DNA from: Candidatus Neoflavobacterium equi
Lineage (GTDB): Bacteria; Bacteroidota; Bacteroidia; Flavobacteriales; Flavobacteriaceae
Direction: 5' to 3'
DNA: 8,164 nucleotides
Assembly: GCA_018065745.1 (NCBI GenBank)
Contig: JAGHSS010000327.1
Location: 1 to 8,164 of the forward strand
Shown: one piece after another, positions 1 to 5,406 of the stretch
Numbering within the stretch: the first letter of the stretch is position 1
Layout of the letters: each line of letters begins with the position of its first letter
Program-made: the position numbers and the translations under genes
Notes under the pieces: model-generated
The model's database searches: none
Told to the model about the DNA's origin: nothing
What the model saw: the letters and a program-made list of their open reading frames with translations, nothing else

Positions 1-49
1 GTAGAATTAGTACTTTAGCCAAAATATTATTTTAATTACCCAGATAAAT

Positions 50-2488
50 ATGAAAAACATTAAGAACCTGTACCCACATCTCTTGGCTTTGCTTGGATTT
101 GTAATTGTATCCTTGGTTTATTTCTATCCTGTCATGCAGGGAAAAAAAATAAGTCAATCAGACATTTCACAATATGTGGGAATGGCAAAAGAACAAAATG
201 ACTTCAGAGCGCAAACAGGGGAAGAACCCTATTGGACAAACAGTGCCTTTGGTGGGATGCCTACCTATCAATTGGGAGCAAAATATCCCCACAACTACAT
301 CAAGCAATTGGATGAAGTGATTCGTTTTTTACCACGTCCTGCAGATTATCTGTTTTTGTACTTTATTGGTTTTTATATTTTAATGCGCGCCCTGCGTTTG
401 GATGTACTTAAATCCTTCCTTGGTGCCTTAATCTTTGGTTTTTCAACCTACCTGATCATTATATTGGGTGCGGGGCACAATGCAAAAGCTCACGCCATTG
501 CTTACATGCCTATGGTTGTTGCTGGAGTGCTGATGGTATATCAAAAACGCTATGTCTTGGGGGGACTTCTAACCCTTTTTGCAGTGGCTTTGGAAATTAA
601 TGCCAATCACTTTCAAATGACTTTTTACTTGTTGCTATTGCTTTTAATCATCAGTATATACTATGCTTATCTGTATATCAAACACAAAGATTTTGCAGCC
701 TTGGGTAAAGCAGCAGCCGTTTTTGTTATTACAGGTATTTTGGCTGTTGGTGCCAATGCAACCAATTTGTTAGCAACGAGTGAATATGCCAAATATTCTA
801 CCAGATCTGACTCAGATTTAACTTTTGAACCAGACGGCAAACCCAAATTACACACGGGTGCCATGTCTTATGAATATATTACAGAATACAGTTACGGAAT
901 TGCTGAGAGTTTGAACCTTATTGCGCCACGCGTTTTTGGTGGTTCCAATGTAGAGAAAGCATCCAAAGGATCTCCGGTTTATGAGTTCATCATTGGCCAA
1001 GGAGCTTCTCCTCAAGAAGCAGCTGCTTTCTGTGAAAATGTTGCGACTTATTGGGGGGATCAACCCATTGTTGCTGCACCAGCATATATTGGTGCTGGAG
1101 TATTTTTCCTTTTTGTCTTGGCCCTTTTTATGGACAAGCGAAAAATTAAATATGCCTTTCTTGCGGGCGCTTTAGTTTCCCTGATGTTATCATGGGGTAA
1201 AAACTTCCCTGCCTTGACCAATTTCTTCATTGATTTTGTTCCGATGTACAATAAATTTAGAGCGGTTTCTTCCATTCAGGTAATCTTGGAATTGTGTATT
1301 CCAGTCTTGGCGATGATGGGGATGCAGTCTTTCTTTAATGCAACGGCAACAGAACGCATCAGTGCAATCAAAAAAACAGCGCTGGTTTGTGGTGGTTTTG
1401 TAGTGGTGTTGTTCCTGGGGTACCTCAGTTTTGATTATGTGGCTGCTAGTGATGATTATTTCATGCAGGCTTATGGAGAAATGGGTGTGCCTTTTGTTGA
1501 AGCTTTAAGAGCCCAACGTCAACATATGTACTTTACTGATTTGATTAGAACTCTGGTGTTATTCCTTGCTGTTTGCGGTGTTTTATTTGCCTTTGCTAAA
1601 GCGAAGTTAAGTGAGCTTACTGCTGTAGTTTTATTGGGAGTAATCCTTGTTGGAGACTTGGTTGCAGTGGACAAAAATTATGTAAACAAAGACAGCTTTG
1701 TGGCGGCATCAAAGGTGGATATTCCATTTGAAAAGAATGCGGCTGATGAGTTCATTCAACGCGACACGACCAATTTTAGAGTTTTTGAGCTTAATGGAAG
1801 CATCAACAGTGCTCGTGCATCCTATTTCCATAAATCAATTGGGGGATACCACGCTGCAAAACCAAAAAAATTACAACAATTGTTTGATTATCAAATCAAC
1901 AATCAAAATATGCAAATCATCAATATGTTGAATGTGAAATACATCATTCAGCAAGATGAAGAAGGACAATTTATTCCATTGTTAAATGACAAGGCGAATG
2001 GGAATGCTTGGATGATCAAACAGGTCAAAAAAGTAAATTCTGCAGATGAGGAGATGAAGGCTTTAACGTCTTTTGACTCTAAAAAAGAGATGATCATCAA
2101 TGCGACTACTTTCCCAGACGTGGCGAAGAAGTTAGCTGAGAACTACAGTATTGATTCCACTTCATTTGTGAAATTGACTCAGTACAAACCAAATCACTTG
2201 GTGTATGCTTACCAAAACAGCAAACCAACGGTGGTGGTGTTCTCTGAGATGTATTATGCTAACGGATGGAATGCTTATGTGGACGGTCAATTGACCCCAC
2301 ACTTTGAAGCTGACTACACGCTAAGAGCGATGCAAGTTCCTGGAGGAGCACACAAAATTGAGTTTAAATTTGAACCAGAGGTGATCCAAAAAGGGGGATT
2401 GATTTCCTTGTTTAGCTGTATTGGTATTTTGGGATTGATCCTGATTGCTGCTGTTGCCCAGTGGAAACAGTGCAAAACAAAAAAATAG
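50..2488 (+). CDS. YfhO-family polytopic membrane protein (putative GT-C-like glycosyltransferase)
   Basis: Seen: 812 residues with a hydrophobic N-terminal segment (about 8-28), roughly a dozen membrane segments between residues 99 and 540, a long soluble region (about 541-780), and a last membrane helix (about 782-803) before a basic tail. Recognisable family stretches are FGGMPTYQ (68-75), GHNAKAHAIAYMPM (142-155), NHFQMTFY (186-193), the EYITEYSYGIAESLNL region (about 275-290) and, in the C-terminal domain, ANGWNAYVDG (737-746) followed by PGGAHKIEFKF. The first extracytoplasmic loop carries an acidic residue (Asp38, in QSDIS), where GT-C enzymes usually keep their catalytic Asp. Known: YfhO proteins are GT-C-like membrane proteins; Bacillus subtilis YfhO is linked to glycosylation of lipoteichoic acid. 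Inferred: transfer of a lipid-linked sugar to a surface polymer on the outer face of the inner membrane. The acceptor is unknown. The stop lies 6 bases before the next gene, so the two are probably co-transcribed. The ATG at 50 is followed directly by a plausible first membrane segment. Family is confident, function is not. Confidence 0.85.
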   Translation: MKNIKNLYPHLLALLGFVIVSLVYFYPVMQGKKISQSDISQYVGMAKEQNDFRAQTGEEPYWTNSAFGGMPTYQLGAKYPHNYIKQLDEVIRFLPRPADYLFLYFIGFYILMRALRLDVLKSFLGALIFGFSTYLIIILGAGHNAKAHAIAYMPMVVAGVLMVYQKRYVLGGLLTLFAVALEINANHFQMTFYLLLLLLIISIYYAYLYIKHKDFAALGKAAAVFVITGILAVGANATNLLATSEYAKYSTRSDSDLTFEPDGKPKLHTGAMSYEYITEYSYGIAESLNLIAPRVFGGSNVEKASKGSPVYEFIIGQGASPQEAAAFCENVATYWGDQPIVAAPAYIGAGVFFLFVLALFMDKRKIKYAFLAGALVSLMLSWGKNFPALTNFFIDFVPMYNKFRAVSSIQVILELCIPVLAMMGMQSFFNATATERISAIKKTALVCGGFVVVLFLGYLSFDYVAASDDYFMQAYGEMGVPFVEALRAQRQHMYFTDLIRTLVLFLAVCGVLFAFAKAKLSELTAVVLLGVILVGDLVAVDKNYVNKDSFVAASKVDIPFEKNAADEFIQRDTTNFRVFELNGSINSARASYFHKSIGGYHAAKPKKLQQLFDYQINNQNMQIINMLNVKYIIQQDEEGQFIPLLNDKANGNAWMIKQVKKVNSADEEMKALTSFDSKKEMIINATTFPDVAKKLAENYSIDSTSFVKLTQYKPNHLVYAYQNSKPTVVVFSEMYYANGWNAYVDGQLTPHFEADYTLRAMQVPGGAHKIEFKFEPEVIQKGGLISLFSCIGILGLILIAAVAQWKQCKTKK

Positions 2489-2494
2489 ATCCTT

Positions 2495-3769
2495 ATGAAA
2501 AAGGTATTGATAATTTCTTATTATTGGCCTCCAGCAGGTGGACCAGGCGTGCAACGTTGGTTGAAATTTGTCAAGTATTTGCCAGATTTTAAAGTTCAAC
2601 CGCACGTTTATGTTCCGGAAAATCCGCACTATCCAATTTTAGATGCGGCTATGGAAAAAGAGGTCTCTAAAAAAGCGATCATAATAAAGAATAAAATTTG
2701 GGAGCCTTATAAATGGGCTTCCTTTTTTTCAAATAAAACACAAAAAATCAGTTCTGGAATCATTACCCCTTCAAGAAAACAAAGTTTAGCTGAAAAGGCG
2801 TTGCTTTGGGTCAGAGGGAATCTGTTTATTCCTGATGCTCGTGTTTTTTGGGTCAAACCGTCCATCACTTTTTTGGCGTCTTATATAGAGCAACACCAAA
2901 TTGAAACTGTGATTACCACAGGACCGCCACACAGCATGCACTTGATTGGGCTTGGATTAAAAAAACAAATGCCCAAGATAAAGTGGATTGCTGACTTTAG
3001 AGATCCGTGGACGAGTATTGGGTATCACAAGGAGCTAAAATTGACTGAAAGATCAGCTCAAAAGCATTTTGACTTGGAAAATGAAGTCATGCAAAAAGCA
3101 GATGTATTGTTGGTGACCAGCAACCGTACAAAAGAGGTTTTTGAGCGTTCAACGTCTCAACCTATAACGGTAATCACCAATGGATTTGACGTTGAAAAAA
3201 GAGGGAAGAAAACCAAGGATGCCAAATTTTCAATTGCTCATATTGGCTCGTTCCTCTCCAAGAGAAATCCACGTGTCTTTTGGAAGGCACTACAAGAGCT
3301 GGTTCGCGATGAACCGGATTTTAAAGATGCGTTGGAATTGAAATTGGTGGGTGCGGTCAGTACAGAAATTCTGGATACTATTAAAGAGTTCCAATTGGAC
3401 TCCTTTTTAAACCTGGTGGGATATGTGTCCCATGAAGAAGCTGTAGCAGCACAGCGCAGCGCGCAGGTGCTGTTGCTGATTGAAATTGACTCTGAACAGA
3501 CAAAGACCATCATCCCTGGAAAGTTGTTTGAATATATGGCAGCAGAACGCCCCATTTTAGCAGTTGGTCCAGAAGAAACGGATATGGAAAATATCTTGTT
3601 GCAAACCAATACTGGTGTGTATTGCAAGTATGATGAGAAAGACAAGATCATTGCCGTCATTAAAGATTATTTTGAGCGATACAAAGCAAATAACCTACAG
3701 GTTAACGCTGTTGGTATCCAACAGTATTCCAGAAAAAACCTGACCAAACAGCTGTCAGAATTACTTTAA
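2495..3769 (+). CDS. GT-B fold glycosyltransferase, GT4-like
   Basis: Seen: 424 residues with no signal peptide or clear membrane helix, so cytoplasmic or peripheral. The N-terminal Rossmann half opens with a beta strand (KKVLIISYYWPP) and a glycine-rich GGPGVQR loop (15-21), followed by TGPPHS (142-147) and DFRDPW (167-172), typical of bacterial glycosyltransferase family 4 relatives. The C-terminal half begins around ITNGFD (227-232) and HIGS (249-252). It holds the nucleotide-sugar-binding segment PGKLFEYMAAERPIL (341-355), whose Glu346 and Glu351 fall where related enzymes contact the donor. Length fits one complete GT-B enzyme. Inferred: it adds a sugar from a nucleotide donor to a lipid carrier or growing glycan; donor and acceptor cannot be read from sequence. 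It starts 6 bases after the YfhO-like gene and is followed by a terminator, so it is the second and last gene of this unit. Fold and class are well supported; the exact substrate is not. Confidence 0.85.
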   Translation: MKKVLIISYYWPPAGGPGVQRWLKFVKYLPDFKVQPHVYVPENPHYPILDAAMEKEVSKKAIIIKNKIWEPYKWASFFSNKTQKISSGIITPSRKQSLAEKALLWVRGNLFIPDARVFWVKPSITFLASYIEQHQIETVITTGPPHSMHLIGLGLKKQMPKIKWIADFRDPWTSIGYHKELKLTERSAQKHFDLENEVMQKADVLLVTSNRTKEVFERSTSQPITVITNGFDVEKRGKKTKDAKFSIAHIGSFLSKRNPRVFWKALQELVRDEPDFKDALELKLVGAVSTEILDTIKEFQLDSFLNLVGYVSHEEAVAAQRSAQVLLLIEIDSEQTKTIIPGKLFEYMAAERPILAVGPEETDMENILLQTNTGVYCKYDEKDKIIAVIKDYFERYKANNLQVNAVGIQQYSRKNLTKQLSELL

Positions 3770-3802
3770 AATACCCTGGTCCAAAGGCCGGATTTACCAT
3801 AA

Positions 3803-3841
3803 AAAAAACCCGATAATCAAAATGTGATTTTCGGGTTTTTT
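3803..3841 (+). terminator. Intrinsic terminator of the YfhO/glycosyltransferase unit
   Basis: The arms at 3803-3819 and 3825-3841 form a 17-pair stem with a single T-T mismatch (3814/3830) and a 5-base AAATG loop (3820-3824). The core is CCCGA/TCGGG, and the outer six pairs are A-T, so the stem runs straight into a T tract on the + strand. It begins 33 bases after the glycosyltransferase stop. The A tract on the 5' side would allow some termination on the other strand too, but no minus-strand gene ends here. Confidence 0.85.
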
Positions 3842-3867
3842 AATTAACTAAACCAAACCTAACTTTT

Positions 3868-3884
3868 TATAGTTACCAACTATA
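3868..3884. promoter_or_regulatory. Perfect 7-base inverted repeat in the spacer upstream of the peptidase gene
   Basis: TATAGTT (3868-3874) and AACTATA (3878-3884) are perfect inverted copies separated by ACC. The site sits just past the terminator, 147 bases before the peptidase ATG, in a 190-base stretch (3842-4031) of about 21% GC. It could be a dimeric-regulator operator, a small hairpin, or chance in AT-rich DNA. No convincing Bacteroidota promoter pair (TTTG, then TAnnTTTG about 19 bases on) was found in the stretch. Imperfect -7-like matches at 3860 and 3890 (TAACTTTT, TAACTTTA) lack a proper upstream partner. Confidence 0.25.
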
Positions 3885-4031
3885 TACTTTAACTTTATAT
3901 TATTTAAAACTGCCAATTTGGTGTTTTATTGCATTTGATTCAAATTTTATATATAACTTCACATTATCAAAACAATACTTAAAATTTAATGTTAAATATT
4001 GATGCTTATCAGTATTAGAATGCACTAGAAT

Positions 4032-5198
4032 ATGATTAAAATTTACGCTTTACTGTCCTCACTATTGTTGCCCATGGCAGCTGCTGCTCAAACGTACAAC
4101 AACAATATAGCACAGGTTGTTGCTGAAGTCAACCAAACCCGAATGACGGAAAATTTACAGGCTTTTGAAAACCTGGGGGTCAAGTCAAAGGGAACAGCGG
4201 CTCAAGAAAATACCTACCAGTGGTTGGTGGCCAAATACACTTCTTTTGGCTATGGTGCTAACGCCATTTCAACACAAACGTATTCCTATTCAAATACCTC
4301 AAGCAAAAACCTAATAGTGGATAAAATAGGGGCTTTATATCCAGATGAATTCGTAATTGTATGTGGGCATTTTGACACCGTTGTTGGTACAGGAACCAAT
4401 GACAATGGAAGTGGGGTGACAACAATTTTGGAAATTGCGAAAGCCATAAAAAATATACCTACAGCATACAGTGTAAAATTCATCAACTTCTCTGGAGAAG
4501 AGGACGGCTTGTATGGAAGTTCAGCCTTTGTGAATCAAGTGGTGAATGGGACACAACCCAAGATGAAAATCCGTTTGGTTTTAAATATTGATGAAGTTGG
4601 TGGGGTAAAGAACATGTCCAATACAAAGGTAAAATGTGAACGCGACCTTTCTTCTCCAACAGCGAACAATGCCAGAAGCAATGAATTCACCTTGGAATTG
4701 ATGAATTGCGTCCGTTTGTATTCTTCTTTAACCCCTGAGTTATCCAATGCTTATTCATCAGATTATATGCCATTTCAAGGAAATGGAGAAGTTATTACGG
4801 GATTGTTTGAATCTAATGAATCCTCCACACCACATACTGCAAGGGATTTGTTAGTGAATATGGATCCTGCCTATACTTTTCAAATTGCCAAGGCCGCTAC
4901 TGCTGCAACATTGCATTTTGCACAGGCGTACACTGGGGAGTTGAACCGCACTAATTTTGTTGAAGATCCGTTGCAATTGGCGCCAAACCCGAGCAAGGAT
5001 CAATTGCACATCAATTGGGATGCTTTAAAAATTCAAACTGGAGTTTGTGTGATATCAGACGCATTGGGGAGAATTACTTCTGTACAGCCTGTTCAAGAGG
5101 ACGACGTCATTGATGTGAGTAAACTGACCTCTGGGATATATCATTTGACGTTGACAAATGAATACAAGTCGTTTAAAAGTACCTTTATCAAAAATTAA
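4032..5198 (+). CDS. Secreted M28-family zinc metallopeptidase with type IX secretion sorting domain
   Basis: Seen: 388 residues. A classical signal peptide (MIKIYALLSSLLLPMAAAAQ, predicted cut near Ala19/Gln20) precedes a peptidase domain (about 30-300). It has all the M28 dizinc ligands: His113 and Asp115 in GHFDTV, bridging Asp124 in NDNGSG, Glu156 (general base) and Glu157 in SGEEDGLYGS, Asp187 in NIDEVGG, and His268 in STPHTARD. The C-terminal part (about 313-388) opens with LAPNPSKDQLHI and continues with a GR-containing strand, DVSKLTSGIYHLTL and a terminal FIKN. This is the usual Por secretion-system tail. Known: M28 enzymes are mostly aminopeptidases or carboxypeptidases, and such tails direct Bacteroidota proteins across the outer membrane by the gliding-linked type IX system, usually with removal of the tail. 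Inferred: a surface or extracellular exopeptidase for peptide scavenging. It has its own spacer upstream and terminator downstream, so it is probably monocistronic. All catalytic residues are present; substrate specificity is unknown. Confidence 0.92.
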   Translation: MIKIYALLSSLLLPMAAAAQTYNNNIAQVVAEVNQTRMTENLQAFENLGVKSKGTAAQENTYQWLVAKYTSFGYGANAISTQTYSYSNTSSKNLIVDKIGALYPDEFVIVCGHFDTVVGTGTNDNGSGVTTILEIAKAIKNIPTAYSVKFINFSGEEDGLYGSSAFVNQVVNGTQPKMKIRLVLNIDEVGGVKNMSNTKVKCERDLSSPTANNARSNEFTLELMNCVRLYSSLTPELSNAYSSDYMPFQGNGEVITGLFESNESSTPHTARDLLVNMDPAYTFQIAKAATAATLHFAQAYTGELNRTNFVEDPLQLAPNPSKDQLHINWDALKIQTGVCVISDALGRITSVQPVQEDDVIDVSKLTSGIYHLTLTNEYKSFKSTFIKN

Positions 5199-5237
5199 AA
5201 CAAACGCAGGGTCTGATGTAAGACTTTGGACATAATA

Positions 5238-5274
5238 AAAAAGAGGAAACACGATGGCTGTGTTTCCTCTTTTT
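5238..5274. terminator. Bidirectional intrinsic terminator between convergent genes
   Basis: A perfect 15-pair stem: AAAAAGAGGAAACAC (5238-5252) and its exact complement (5260-5274), with a 7-base loop GATGGCT. It has a T tract on the + strand, for the peptidase gene 40 bases upstream. On the - strand the tract is slightly longer, for transcription leaving uvrA. Symmetric stems flanked by A and T runs are typical between convergent genes. Confidence 0.88.
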
Positions 5275-5290
5275 CGTTATGATATTGTCT

Positions 5291-5398
5291 GCGTTAGGTC
5301 TGGCAGCGGCATCCTTTCTCTTGGCGCTGCCAAGGGAAAGATATAGCGTACAGACCGACCCCTTTCCTGAAGCGCAGCTGCAGGACGGGGAACGCCCC
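5291..5398 (+). ncRNA. Structured, GC-rich RNA-like intergenic element (three-way junction)
   Basis: Seen: about 61% GC in an otherwise AT-rich spacer. The arms nest consistently. P1 is GCGTT (5291-5295) with AACGC (5391-5395). P2 is GGTCTG (5297-5302) with CAGACC (5351-5356). P2 continues past an 8x8 internal loop (GCAGCGGC/ATAGCGTA) into a 12-pair hairpin (5314-5325 with 5329-5340, loop GCT), plus two further pairs across a bulged C5313. P3 is CCCC (5359-5362) with GGGG (5387-5390), then TCCTG/CAGGA and AGC/GCT around GCA. The pair 5319/5335 is G-U when read on + but A-C on -, which weakly favours the + strand. From memory, the pattern GCGGCATCC...hairpin...GATATAGCG...CCGACCC...GGG..CGCCC recurs between genes in flavobacteria; I could not search. 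It ends 8 bases from the uvrA stop, beyond the terminator for the peptidase gene. Whether it acts as RNA, a 3'-end processing or stability element, or a mobile repeat is unknown. Confidence 0.6.
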
Positions 5399-5406
5399 AA
5401 AAATTT

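Noticed and set aside
1..49. Possible 3' end of an upstream plus-strand gene (in-frame stops at 16-18 and 33-35)
   Set aside because: At most ten codons are visible in either frame and nothing recognisable is encoded, so it cannot be told from spacer.
3238..3660. 140-codon minus-strand open frame inside the glycosyltransferase gene
   Set aside because: It lies wholly within a well-supported gene, has a low-complexity composition rich in Ser and Cys and no family resemblance. It is a shadow frame.
5188..5400. 70-codon minus-strand open frame across the convergent spacer
   Set aside because: It crosses the terminator hairpin and the structured element, its composition is not protein-like, and those structures explain the region better.
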